From the NCBI RefSeq assembly GCF_000247695.1, contig NW_004624732.1, positions 15,058,524 to 15,122,523 of the forward strand: a DNA stretch of 64,000 nucleotides. Reading direction: 5' to 3'. Source of the stretch: Heterocephalus glaber (lineage: Eukaryota; Chordata; Mammalia; Rodentia; Bathyergidae). How positions within the stretch are numbered: the stretch's first letter is position 1; every line of letters starts with the position of its first letter. Below are positions 25,761 to 37,900 of the stretch, in pieces. The position numbers and the translations under genes were made by a program. The notes beneath the pieces were generated by a model. That model was not told the DNA's origin and searched no databases. It saw only the letters and a program-made list of their open reading frames with translations.

Positions 25761-27251
25761 AGGTGCCACTGTGGTGTTTTTAGAACTAGAGTGCTACACA
25801 GGATTTAGGCTGAGCCAAAAGGCAGACATCTCATGAGAGGGACCCCAGGGCTGACAGGAGCAAGTGAGTCAGCCCTGAGGATGGGCTGACACTGAGGTGG
25901 TGCATGCTGGCCTCACCACAAGCCACTCTGTCCTGCCTCTCTGGCTTTTGGACAAGGCCACCAGGGCAGAGGGCATGCGGTTGGTTCCACCTAAGGATGG
26001 AACAGATGTTTGGCCACCTCCTGTGCTGCCTGCTCCTCTGGTGGGGAGTGTAACCTTCCTCAGTCTGCCTGCTGGATGCACATTAGCAGTAGTCCTGCCT
26101 GCAGAAGTCCAGCCCAAACAGCCTGGAGGTCCAACTAGTCCTTATGTGCTGTCTGATTTTGAGGAAAAAGTTTACCTTTCTCCCTCATCTAGAATGGACT
26201 CTTTGTTTCATCTGGCTTAGTCATGTCACAAAGAGAAGCCCTGGCAATGCCACAGCTGAAAATGGAGCCAGCTACATATATACCTAAGGCCTGCTGCCTT
26301 AGACACTTTCATGCCAGCTGCCACGGAGCCTCTCACCTCTCTTCCTGCTTCTCACTCCACTGCAGCCATTTTGCAGCTTCTCCTTGTCCTTGAGAACTCC
26401 AGTCTGGAAAATTCCTCAGACCCTCCAGGTCTGGTCAGGGTCAGGGTCCCTATGCCTGTGGCTTCATGGCCCTGCCACATGATAGCACTTTAGTCCCTCT
26501 TTCCTGTGGGACTCTGATCTTCATGCCACATCCACAGAACCCACTGTGGTGTCTGATGGCACAGACACAATGGGCAGCAGATAAATGGTTCCAAGTGAAT
26601 TAGAAAGAAGCTAATGAGTACATGGAACAAGCTGGAAGCTCCTGGGTGGTTTGAGCTGAGGAACAGCTGAGGCTCCTGTGCCCTCTAGCTGCCCCATATG
26701 CTGGGCCCCTGTTTCTGTTCTGAGACCATGGGCCAGGGGCTTTAAACAATTGTTTTCAAGGGCTCTGAGCCCACTCCAGAGACTGTAGACCCTGTAGTAC
26801 TGCTGCAGGCTTTTTCCAAGCTAGTGAGTCACTCTGTTAAGGGACAGTACTGGTTCTCAGACCCAGAGCGTGCACCAAGTTCTTGTGAGGGTGATGCAGA
26901 CACAGCTTGCTGGGCCCCACCCCAGCTTCCCATGCAATAAGTCCAGGTAAGTGCTCCTGAGGCTTTGCGTCTCTAACCAGTTATCAAGTACTGCTGGATT
27001 GGGGAGCTCATTTTGAGAACCACTGGCTTCCTGCTGTAGGTCAGTCCAGGAAAGAAATAGAACTGAGGAGATTCCTGGGGGCAGGGTCCCATAGTGAGCA
27101 GAACTCCCCACCTTCCCTTAGCAGAGGAAATGGAATTGTTTGGCTGCTGTTCATCAGTGATAAAGGCATCTTATCTGCACTGTTGCCTAGAATCCACAAT
27201 TCTTAGCTGTCTTGATGTTTAAACATTGTCAGAATTTCAGAAAGGATCAAA

Positions 27252-27342
27252 GGGCTGGGGATTTAGCTCAGTGGTTCTGGTGCTTGCCTTGAAAGTGCAA
27301 GGTCTGAGTTCGATCCCAGGTACAAAAAAAAAAAAAAAAAAA
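27252..27342 (+). repeat. ID SINE
   Basis: GGGCTGGGGATTTAGCTCAG to GTACAAA with a 19-base A tail; imperfect AGGATCA(A/G)AG duplication. Confidence 0.92.
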
Positions 27343-27551
27343 GTATTAGGATCAGAGACAGCTGACATGGTTATGGTTTAGATCTTAGATGTCTCCCGAG
27401 ACTCTCATGAGTGAAGAAGGTGATTAGATCTTGGGGGCACGGTACTCATGGGTAGATTCACCCATCAAGGAGTTCAGTAGCTGAGTGTTCTGTTAGGAGG
27501 TGGGGCCTGGTGATAAGAGGTGGGTCCCTGGGGTGTGACCTGGAATGGTAT

Positions 27552-27940
27552 TGTCTTAGTTAATTTTCTCATTGCTGAGACCAAATTAACACACACAAAT
27601 TAAGGGAGGAAAGGTTTATTTAGCTCATAGTTTGTAAAGGTTTCTGTTCATAGCTGGCTGTAAAGCAGGTGACTTGGCAGAGAGGGATTCCAGAGGAGAA
27701 ACAGTTCATGGTGGGCAGAAGACAGCAAAAGGAAGTGAGCAACCAGTGATGAGCCTCTTTCTGTCCCTTATATCTTATCCAGGCTACCTGCCCTTAGGGT
27801 GGGTAGCACTCATACCCTTAATCCTAGTGCCCTTCATCCTAGCATTGCACCCTGAATCCATCCCAGAGTCACACAGTGTAGATGCAGACACCTCTTGACC
27901 TCATGAGGGTTTGGGGGGACTTCTAGACACAGCCATTACA
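27552..27940 (-). mobile_element. MaLR solo LTR nested in another LTR
   Basis: Plus strand begins TGTCTTAGTTAATTTTCTC and ends AGCCATTACA; flanked by GGTAT (27547-27551) and GATAT (27941-27945), a 5-base duplication with one mismatch. Close relative of the LTR at 16540-16929. Confidence 0.87.
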
Positions 27941-28087
27941 GATATATACTTGTCTCCAGCTCCTCTTCTCTCACCTTCTGCTTTCTGGGTGCTGTGGGTT
28001 GAACAGTTTTCCTCTGACATGACCTTCCACCATGCCAGCTGACCATGGGCTGAAACTATTAGGCAAAATAAACCTCTCCTCCTTTAA

Positions 28088-28227
28088 AAAAATTTTTTTT
28101 AATTTTTGTCTTGTTTTTTGAGTCAGGGTCTTTCTATGTAGCCCAGGCTGGCCTTGAACTCACAGCAGTCCTTTTTCCTCAGTCTCCCAAGTGCTGGGAT
28201 TAACAGGTGTGCAACACCATTCCCAGC
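28088..28227 (-). repeat. B1 SINE with perfect 19-base target-site duplication
   Basis: T-rich tail, GAGTCAGGGTCTTTCTATGT to CACCATTCCCAGC. TAAACCTCTCCTCCTTTAA occurs at 28069-28087 and 28228-28246. Confidence 0.95.
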
Positions 28228-29261
28228 TAAACCTCTCCTCCTTTAAGTTGTGGGTGTTGAATATTTTGTCCCAATGGCAAGAAAATGTCTGAGACAATCA
28301 TAAGTAGAATCATACAATGTATGTGCTTTTGTGTCTGGTTTACTTCACTTTGCCTAATATTTTCAAGGTTCATCCCTGCTACACTGTGTATCAAAACTTC
28401 ATTCCTTTTATGGTTTCATAATATTTCACTGTATGAATATGCCACATTTCCTCTATCTGGTCAACTGTTAATGTATACTGGAATTATTTCCCTCTTTTGG
28501 CTATTATGTTGTGTGGACATAGATATACAAGTATCTCCTTGAGTTCCTGACTTCAACTTTTTGAGGTATTTATCTAAGAGTTTATATACTGGATCACATG
28601 GTAATTTTATGTACTGCTTTTCAAAAAATGGCCAAACTTTTTCACAACAGTTACATTTCCATCAGCAGTGCACCATAGTTTCTCCATATCCTCCTCAACA
28701 GTTGTTTTCTGCCTTTTGTTGTTGTTATTCTTATTTTTATAATAACTGCCCTAAGGATGTAAAGTAGTGTGTCACTGTGGCTTGGTTTGCATTTCCGTAA
28801 TTGGTGACATTGAGGTTCCTTCTATGTACTTCTGGCCATTTATCTATTTTCTTTGTAGAAATATCTATTCAATTCTTTTGGCTATTTTTACTTTTTAATT
28901 ATTATGTTAATTGTTCATGTTTATGAGGCACACTGTGATATGCATGTATATGATATGACATGTAATGATCAAATCGAGGGAGTTTGCTTATTTTTCTCTC
29001 ATCCATTGAGTTGCCTTTTCCTCTTCTGATACTTCCCTTTAATACACAAAAGTTTTAAATTTTGATGTAGTTTGTCTTTTTTTTCTTTTGTTATCTGTGC
29101 TTCTGGTGCCATATCCAAGAAATCATTTTCAAATCTGATGTCATAAAGCTTTTCCTTCTGTTTTCTTCTAAGAGTTTCATAGTTTTAGATTTTTTTTCCA
29201 TTTGAGTTGATTTTTGTATATATTAAGTAAACATACACCATTCAGTTTTTGTTTGGTGATA

Positions 29262-29435
29262 CTAGGATACTACACATTCTAGGCAAGCATTCTACCACTG
29301 AGAAATACCCACGGGCTTTTTAATTTGAGACAGGATCTTGGTAAGTTGCCCAGGCTGGCCTCAAACTTGTGACTGTCCTGCCTCAGCCTCCCAAGTAGTT
29401 GGGATTACAACCACATGCCACTGAAGCTGGCCTAC
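29262..29435 (-). repeat. B1+ID composite SINE
   Basis: Inverted ID remnant followed by AAGTTGCCCAGGCTGGCCTC and CAGCCTCCCAAGTAGTTGGG. Confidence 0.75.
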
Positions 29436-29891
29436 TTCATTCCTTTGCACTTGGACATCCAGTTTCCCAACACGATTTGTTAAGATTGTCTTTTCCCCCC
29501 ACTTAATGTCAAGAATCTATTGATCATGGATTTGAAGGTTCATTTCTGGGTTCTTTATTCAGTTTCATTAGTCTGTTATGTCTATCCTTATGCCAGTACT
29601 ATGCTATTTTGATTATCATTGTTTTGTAGTAAGTTTTAAAATCAGGGAATGTGGGGCCTCCAACTTAATTCTTCCTTTTTCAAAGTAATTTGGCTATTCA
29701 GACTGCCTTGAGATTCCATATGAATTTTAGGAAGAGTTCTTCTATTTCTGAAAAAAAAATGCCATAGAGATTTTGATAGGAATGCATTAAATCTGTAGAC
29801 TGTTTATGATTAGTATCACCATCTTAAAAATCTTGTCTTTCAACCCATCAGTATAAAATGCTTTTTCACTTTTTTGTCTGTTTCATTTGGG

Positions 29892-29916
29892 GTGTGTGTG
29901 TGTGTGTGTGTGTGTG
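29892..29916. repeat. (GT)n microsatellite
   Basis: About 12 GT units beside a composite SINE. Confidence 0.93.
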
Positions 29917-29939
29917 CGTGCACGCATGTGTCCATGCAC

Positions 29940-30115
29940 ATTCAGGCTTGAACCCAGGACCTTCACACTGAGCTGCATCTCCACCCCTTTTTTATTTTTA
30001 TTTTGAGACAGAGTCTCACTAAGTCAATAAGTTGCCCAGGCTGTACTTGAATTTCCAATCCTCCGGCCTCACCTCCCAGAGGGCTGCAATTACAGGCATG
30101 TGCCACCAACCCCAG
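29940..30115 (-). repeat. B1+ID composite SINE
   Basis: AGGCTTGAACCCAGGACCTT with CACTGAGCTGCATCTCC, then inverted B1. Confidence 0.8.
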
Positions 30116-31820
30116 CATTGTTTTTTGACTTAAGATTTTCTTTCATTTCTTTCAGCAATATTTTGTAGTTTTCAGGGTACACATCTTTTGCTTCCTTATT
30201 TAAATTTGTTCCTAAGTATTTTATTCTTGTTGATGCTATTGTAATAATTTTTTTTTAATTTCCTTTTCATAATGTTCATTGCAAATTTACTCAAATAAAA
30301 CTGATTTTTGCATGTTGGCTTATACCTTGCTCCTTTGCTAAATTTATTTGTTAGCTCTAACAGTTTTTAACATAGAATCTTGAAAATTGTCTGTATATAA
30401 AAACATGCCATATCAAAATGCAGGTAATTTATTTCATCTCCAATTTGGATGCCCTTATCTCTCCTTGCCTGTTTGCTCTCACCAGGAATTCCATTACTAT
30501 GTTAAAGAGAAGTGGAGACAGAGGGCATCCTTGTTTTTTTCCCAATCTTCGAGCAAAAGATTTTGATGTCCCATTATTGAGTATTAAGTTGGGTGTGAGT
30601 TTTTTGTAAATGTGCTTTATTATGTTAAGATCTTCCCTTCTAGTCTCATTTATTGAGTATTTTTATTGTGAAAAGATGTTGAATTTTGTGTATACTCTTT
30701 CTGCATAAGTTGAGATAATCATGTATTTTTTTCTTCAGTTTAGTAATGTGGTGCATCATAATGATTCATTTCCATATGTTGAACCATCCTTGCATTCTAT
30801 AATACATAATCCTTTTAAGATGTTGTTGAATTTGATTTGTTAGTATTCTGCTGAGGATTTTTGCACCTATATGCATAAGATCTAGTCATGGTCTGTAGCT
30901 TTCTTGTAGTTTCTTTGTCTTGTTTTGTTATCAGGTTAATGCTGTCCTTATGTAATAAGTTAGGAAGTATTCCTTCCTCTTCATTTTGGAAGAGTTTGAG
31001 AAAAACTGGTATTCATTATTCTTTAGTAGAATTCACTACTAGATGGTAGAAACTGTCCAGCCCTGGGACTTACATGGTTAAGAGTTTTTAATTACTTATA
31101 CCACCTTCTTACTAATTATAGGTCTATTCAGATTTTCTATATCTTCTTGAGTCAGTTTTGGTAGAGTATGTGTTTCCAGGAATTTTCTACATCATCAAGT
31201 TTATATAAGTTGTTGGTGTACAGTAGTTCATAGTGAACTCTTATAATCATTTTTATCTGTGTAAAATGGACAATAATGCCCCATTTTGCCAACTAATTTT
31301 TTTTAAGTACAGAATCATCCAGTGGAGGAAAGGTCATCTTTTCACAAATGTACTGGAGCTGTTGAACAACTATGAACAATGAAAATCTTGACATAAATCT
31401 CACATGTTACACAAAAACAAAACAACAACAACAAAAACCTCATTTAAATATAAAATGTAAGACTATAATGCCTCTAGAAGAAAGCATAAAAAAGATTTTG
31501 GAACTAGGGTTTGGTGAAGATTTCTTAAACATGACACCAGGAGTAGGTCTCATAAAAGGAGAATTTGAACATCATAAAATTAAAAACTTTTGCTCTGCAA
31601 GAACCTTTGTTAAGGGGATTAAGAGACAAGCTACAGACTGAAAGAAAATATTTGCAAATCATATATTTGACAATTCATATCCAGAAAATATAAAATCTCT
31701 CAGATCTCAACATTAACCTAAAAAATCCAATTGGAAAATAGGCAAAAGACATGAAGAGATACTTCATTAAAGAGTACAGATAGCAAGTAAGCACACTGAA
31801 AGATGTCAAATATCACCAGC

Positions 31821-32202
31821 TGTGTTAGCTTTCCAAGGCCATGACAGAATACCTGAAATAATCAACTGCTAAGGAGGAAAGAATTCTCTTGGTGCAAGGT
31901 TTCAGATGTTTCAACTAACCATGGTCAGTTGGCTGTGCTCTTTGGGCCTATGGTAAAGCAGGTTATCATGGTGGGGAGCCTGTGATAGAGCAGAGCTCCT
32001 CACCTTACAGCAGCCAGAAAGCAGGAGAGAAGAGGAAGTGCCAAGGTCATGAGATCCCTTTCAAGGGCGTGGCCCCTGTGACTCCACTTCCTCCTGTTAG
32101 ACCTAGCTTCAAGGTCCCACATCTCCCAGGAACACCATCAGCTGGTGACCAAGCCTTGAGCACATGCCCTTTGGGGGACAATTTCAGATCCAAACCATCA
32201 CA
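31821..32202 (-). mobile_element. MaLR solo LTR with perfect 5-base duplication
   Basis: TGTGTTAGCTTTCCAAGG to CCAAACCATCACA, flanked by CCAGC at 31816-31820 and 32203-32207, inserted into the L1. Confidence 0.88.
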
Positions 32203-32364
32203 CCAGCTTTTTTGAAATACAAATGGAAACCAGATCAGATATCATAATACACCCATCAGAATGTCTAAAATATAAAATAGTGATCATTCCAAATTCTCAT
32301 CACTTCTGGTTGGAATGTAAAATAGTACAACCTCTCTGAAAACCTGTTTAGCAGGGTTTTTCTT

Positions 32365-32550
32365 TTTTTTCCCTCCCCCCTCCTCTTACTGGGGACTGAA
32401 CCCAGGGCCTTCACACTGAGCTACATCTCCAACCCCTTTTTTATTTTTTATTTTGAGACAAGGTCTCTCTAAGTTGCCCAGGCTTGGCTGAAACTTGTCA
32501 TCCTCCAGGAGTGCTGGGATTAAAGGCATGTGCTGCCATGTCTGCCTTCA
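32365..32550 (-). repeat. B1+ID composite SINE
   Basis: CTGGGGACTGAACCCAGGGC, CACTGAGCTACATCTCCAAC, linker, then GTTGCCCAGGCTTGGCTG. Confidence 0.85.
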
Positions 32551-32899
32551 TCAGGCAATTTTTTATAAGCTAGATATTTAACTACCATATAACCCAGCAA
32601 TTGCATTTGGGGCCTTTATCCCAGATAAGTGAAAACATTTGTCCACACCAAACCCTGCTTGTGAATATTCAGAGCAATTGTATTCATAATAGCTAGTAAT
32701 TGGAAAAAAGCATATATCCAAATGTAAATCACATAGGACAAAATTGACAAATTTGTCTATATTAAAATTAAGAACTTCTGTCCATCAAAAGTCACCCTGA
32801 AGAGAACAAATTAAGCCACAAACTGGGAGAAGATAGTTGTTATACATATGAGTGACAGAATGAGAAGGAATTTGTTTGCATATACATCTATACACATAT

Positions 32900-32982
32900 T
32901 GGGCTGGGGATTTAGCTCAGTGGTTTTGCTGCCTGCTGCACAAGCACAAGGACCCCAGTTCAATCCCTGGTACAAAAAAAAA
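32900..32982 (+). repeat. ID SINE
   Basis: GGGCTGGGGATTTAGCTCAG to GGTACAAAAAA, with TATACACATAT on both sides. Confidence 0.9.
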
Positions 32983-33979
32983 GTCCACACTTATACACAT
33001 ATATACATTTTTATATCAATAATATGTTAAAGATAAATCAATAAAATGGGTAAACTTACAGACATTTCACATTAAAGGAAATATAAATGATACATAAATG
33101 TAGAGAAGATGTTTAACCCAGACATGTACCACTTCACACCATGACCATGCCCATCCCATGCGGTGGCCAGGACACAGAGCAGTGGGAACACTGAAGCATT
33201 GCTCCTGGGAGCCTGACTTGGCAGAATAACTCTATAACAGCACTAGACCTACACAGGACCTAAGAACCAGTGATGCCACACCTAGGTGTCTGTACCTTAG
33301 GGCATGAATTCACACCAGGGGTATGCTTTCTCCAGAGCAAAAACTTTAACTGTTAAAATGGTTTGTTGCCTTCCAAAGAGCCACATTACATGAGCAATAC
33401 ACAGGTATGTTGCTATTAGCATTTAATGGGAGTTGGGAGTGATTAGGGAAATAATGTGTAAAAGGCTTTTAGGGAGGGTAATGAGAAGGTTGAGAAATAC
33501 TATCCTAAAGAAACCCCTACATATGTCTCAGGCAGTGTGTAGACGTGTCCACAGCAGTATCGTTCATATCAGAGACAGAGTGGGAAACAACCCACCTTCT
33601 GCAGTACAGCCAGTCTACTACTACATGTGAAATATTCATCAAACACAAGACCGTGCCTCAGTAAGAATGAATCCATCACAACTACACAAGCCATGGAGTG
33701 AAAAGAATCAGGGAGAAATTGCTACAGATGGTCAAAACCAGGCAAAACTCAGAAATAAACGCTGAAACAAAAACAAGCATGGGAATGATTTATAAAAAGT
33801 TCCACCTATTGAATATCTCTAAAGGAGAGAGAGGAATGGGATTAGAGTGGCATAGAGGAGAGAGAAATCTAAGATTATGGTGTTTTCTTAAGCATACCAG
33901 CAAAACTCTTCCTTTTCTATTTCAAACTATATTTGCAGGTAAATGCTGTATACTTTCTTTGACTGTATACTTAAATACA

Positions 33980-34402
33980 TATAGTTGTCCCTCGGTATCT
34001 ATAAGGGATTGGTTCCAGGATCTCCTGTGGATACCAAAATGTAACAGTGCTCAAGTCTCTTATATAAAAGAGTGTAGTAGTTGAATAGAGCCCATGCAGC
34101 CTCCTGTATACTATTTGTTTGTTAATTGTTTTTGGCGAACGCAGAGTCTTCCACATGGTAAGCAGGAGTTATAGCCCAACCTTCATATATCCTTTAAATC
34201 CCCTGCAGATTACTACTTATAGTACCTGGTACAATGTAGATTTTATCCAAGTAGTGGTTATACTGTATTGTTTAGAGGAAAATGACAGGACAAAGGCCTG
34301 TACATAGTCAGTGCAGACACATTTTTAAAAATATTTTCATTTTGAGTTTGGTTGAATCCTCAAGTGCAGGGCCCACAGATATGAAGGGCTGACTGTATAT
34401 TT
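33980..34402 (+). repeat. MER2-like DNA transposon
   Basis: GTTGTCCCTCGGTATCTATA start, GGGATTGGTTCCAGGATCTC, GGTTATACTGTATTGTTTAG and GAAGGGCTGACTGTA end; the best-preserved of three copies, with some unrelated sequence at about 34109-34180. Confidence 0.85.
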
Positions 34403-34761
34403 CATAACAAAATTTTAACATTTTTCTTAGAAGCCTTCTATAGCTCACATACTGGTAAACAGTTTCTGACTGAGTTCAGAGGACAGGGATGGGCCATGCA
34501 CCATGGTGAATCCCCTCGTCTCTGTGTCTACCAAGCTCCAGGGTCCCGAGTGTGAGGACTGGTAGTGGTGGAGTGAGCTGGGGTTATTTCCAGCCAGGCC
34601 ACATTTTTACAACAGGGATGGTCTCAGAAACCAGCTCCCAACCTTCTGCCTCCTCTCACGGAAGAAACACTTGTCCTAAAACTATCCAGCTCCTTTCCCA
34701 CATACTCCCTCTCACCCTTTCAAGCCATCTCCTCTTTGAAAGCTGCTGTCTCTCCTTCCAG

Positions 34762-34901
34762 CAATGCCAGATGGAGCCCTGGACACAGCCATCCGAGCAG
34801 AAGAGGCAGGCAGTGAGGAGGACCTGTACGAGGACCTGCACAGCTCCAGCCACCACTACAGCCACCCTGGAGGGGGTGGTGAGCAGCTGGCCATCAATGA
34901 G
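34762..34901 (+). CDS. ARHGEF4: ARHGEF4 coding exon, end of APC-binding region
   Basis: Acceptor AG is at 34760-34761 after a pyrimidine tract and donor GTAGGA starts at 34902. The first two bases (CA) finish an alanine codon begun in an upstream exon outside the window. Then come 46 codons starting MPDGALD and ending QLAINE, with an acidic stretch and an [10 protein letters not shown] segment. This segment is characteristic of ASEF just before SH3. The ATG at 34764 is an internal methionine in the long isoform and could be a start in shorter ones. Confidence 0.93.
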
Positions 34902-37900
34902 GTAGGACAAAGGCCAAGTGGGTAGAGGGAGTCAGAGCAGGACCCACAGTTTGGCAGATGTGAACCAGATGTAGACAGCTGTTCAAGGCACATGCTGCAG
35001 CACCGCTATGTTGTGGCACTGGCTTTGCCTATGGCTTTCACTTTAAGGATGTGGTGTCCAGAGCAGGGTGTGTCCAGACACAGAACTCCTCATGCCCACC
35101 CGGGCCCATAGAGAGGCAGGTGTGCAGGTGCGTGACATCATGCAGTTCCTCCTGCCGAGGCTTTCCTGGAACAGCCCTGCAAAGTGTCCTGGCAGGAAAA
35201 GGCTGCCCAGTCACTCCAATCTGGATCCTCAAAAAAGCTGTGGGAGCAGACTGGGGACAAAACAAGTGAAAATTGACTTCTCTGCAATGGCCTCCAAGAG
35301 CCCAAAGTGTTGCTGTTGCTCTGACAACTGTGTGACAGTTAAGATTTTTGCTATTCCTCCCTCAGCCAAAGAAATTAGTGCAGGAGCTCATCTGGGGCAT
35401 ACTGGTTTCCATCCCACATTCTCTTTTTGCACTCTCCAAGAAGGCATTTTAAAATTTTTTATTGACACAGAACTATATATTTATGGGGCATAGCATGGCA
35501 TTTCAGTAAATGTATATAGTGTGTAATATAAGATCCAGGTGGTTGGCATGCTTACCACCTGGAGCATTATTTCTTCATGTTGGAAACATCTAAAATCCTT
35601 CCTACTAGCTGTTTTGAACTATTACTTGTTGTCAACTGTAACAGTTGTTGCCCCACAGTGCTAAAGACCATTAAAAATTATTCCTCCAGCTGGGCATGGT
35701 GGCACACTCCTGTAATCCTAGCACTTGGGAGGCTGAGGCAGAAGGATTGCTGCCAGTTAGAGGCCACCCTGGGCTGCATAGTGAGACCGTCTCAAAAAAA
35801 TATTATTCCTTCTACTTAGCTGTACTCTGTGCCTGTTCACAGTCCTTTCTTAGGACACAGAAATTTTGAAGCTTTGACTGTCTCTTTTCTCATTCTTGCT
35901 CCTGTTTTTCTTACTCTCCTTTATTTAGTTTTGAGGGGGTGGTGGAACATAACTGAATGGTACTTAACCAAATGTTCAGCACAAGCACATGCCCATAGCA
36001 ACACCACGTTCCTCTGGCCATGAGATCTGGTGCCTTTCTGCTTCATCAGAACCAGGATCCATAGGACTCAGATTTTTTTTCTCAAAGGGAATCTATTTAC
36101 AGATTGACTCCTCTGTGAATGAGCATTCTAGTAGACTTCTCTGGAACAAGTACAGGGTATGGTGCCTTCTTTATCCACATAACTGAGTAGTGGGCTGGAT
36201 GCCAGATAAACTCACTTAGATGCCTGGCTCTCTATAATGAGTTAAACAGTCATCAAGTAATACTTTATGCTGGGCCTGGTGGTACACACCTGAACTCTGG
36301 CAGGCTGAGGAAGGAAGATCGCAAGTTGGTTCCCAGACCAGCCAACTTAGTAACTTAGCAAGACCCTGCCACAAAAGAAAAAAAGAGCTGGGGATGTAGC
36401 TCAGTACAGATGCCCTGGGTTCAATCCCTAGACTACAAAATAGTCATAACAACAACAATAATAGTGATAATACTTCATGTGAAATCCATGAACTGTAGAG
36501 AATAAATGTGCAAGTAAGTTTTTTTCTAACAAAACCTTTCTTGTGTGGTGTGTTTGTGTGGTGCTGGGGACTGAACCCAGGGCCTTGGTCATGCTAGGTG
36601 CATGCTCTTCCATTGAGCTGCACTCTCAGCTCCCAGCCTTTATCTTTAATTGCCTCTCATAAGCTATTATGGATGGAGGTGTTCTGAAATGACATCTTCA
36701 TTGTATGCAGAATTCACAGGTAATGGTTGTGCTGTGCCCTGAAGGTGCAGGCTTTTTGGAAGGGGAGGACAGGCACTGAGGCCTGTCACACATGGGTGTG
36801 TGGAGTGCTGAGCATGTAGCCATCAGAGCACTGGTTTACTTAACCAGATTCTCTGCATGGCAGGTTCTCAGCAGATCTCTGGTAACAGGGAGGGTGATAA
36901 TGAAGAACAGCAAAAGCATAGAAAGCTGTGCAGGGAGGGCTGTGGAGGGGCCAGTTACCTGAGCAGCCTTCCATGCTACACTGGTAGTTCTCCTGTCTGT
37001 GTTACATGGCTTTGTCACCTAACTGGTGATGAAATTTCTGGCTGCTGGTGAAAAGGTGCCTTCTTGGGCCCTAGGGTTCTTGGCAAGTTATTGATTCTAA
37101 GAAGCTCTGGCCAGGGAAGGCCAAGAGCCAGCTCTGAAAGAAGAGACTCTAAGAGGGCAGAGGTCCTTCTAAGAGGGAAATGCAGGTAATGTTGATGGGA
37201 ATTATATAAGCATCTTCTCAAGCTGCCTAGAGAATCTTTCCTATTTGGTCTTCTTGGCATTGGAGCTTCCTGGGTGTACTTCTATTTAGAGCACTCAATA
37301 CTTTCCAGGCCACTTGGCTTCCCTGGAACTCACTACACCCTTAGGAGGAAAGACATGCCACAGCCCAGAGGAGAAACACAGGATGGAGACTGGCTCCTGA
37401 CTCAGGGGTGTCCACTGGAATATGCACCCATGAGAATCACAGAGCCTCTAGAGCCTGATGCAGAAAAGCCAAGAAGTGGGGTTCTGAAAGAGGCAGGAGG
37501 AAGGGCAGGTTGGTGTGGGGGCCTAGGTGCAGGAAGGCCTGCTCTCACTGCAAGGTTACAGGGGCTTGGCTGGCTGGCTTGTACTGGGGGCTCAGGAAAG
37601 GTGGTGTCTGTCCTGATCCTACATACCAGAAACTAAAAGATGCAGGAGTAATTGTCCAATTATCACCAGTTCCCTCACCTAGGGCAGCTGCTTCTCACCC
37701 TGTGGGCACTCACTGCTGCCTCTGAGCTCCAAAAGAAGCAACAATCAACAATTACCAAACACAGAAGTTATTGAAGCAACCAGCCCTGGAGGATTTGGCT
37801 TGCTCTAAATTACACACTCCTTTGTATTTTCTAGGAAGACATGAGTGTTTTGTTCAAATTGTGATACATGGGAAACCCAAACCATCTGACCTGGGGAGAT

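Larger units (their letters stand above)
27370..28290 (+). mobile_element. MaLR-type LTR broken by two insertions
   Basis: Segments 27370-27551, 27941-28087 and 28247-28290 together make one LTR: GGTTTAGATCTTAGATGTCT start, GGGCTGAAACTATTAGGCAA, AAATAAACCTC, GTTGAATATTTTGTCCC end. The gaps are another LTR and a B1. Confidence 0.85.
28290..31240 (-). repeat. long L1 ORF2/3' fragment
   Basis: Antisense L1 from the 3' part of ORF2 (left) towards the reverse-transcriptase region (right): landmarks AATGCCACATTTCCTC-like, GCCAGTACTATGCTATTTTG, GAACCATCCTTGCATTC, TTTGGAAGAGTTTGAGAAA. Interrupted by two composite SINEs and a GT array; frames are broken. Confidence 0.85.
31275..33830 (+). repeat. L1 3' half, opposite orientation to its left neighbour
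   Basis: Sense L1 text: a frame reading NNENLDINLTCYTKTK at about 31372, then ATGACACCAGGAGTAGG, AATTAAAAACTTTTGCTC. Interrupted by an LTR (31821-32202), a composite SINE and an ID. Confidence 0.8.
1..34761 (+). other. upstream intron of ARHGEF4, no supported exon
   Basis: No reading frame here matches the more N-terminal ARHGEF4 exons and none has coding character beyond repeats. It is dominated by L1 fragments, MaLR LTRs and SINEs listed separately. Stretches in which I recognise no repeat or gene include about 1060-1950, 2150-2845, 9640-10260, 14040-15800, 17880-18790, 19280-20450, 22990-24520 and 24610-27250. Confidence 0.8.

Noticed and set aside
34552..34905. 117-codon frame overlapping the first ARHGEF4 exon
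   Set aside because: It uses a different frame from the conserved MPDGALD...LAINE reading and crosses both splice sites.
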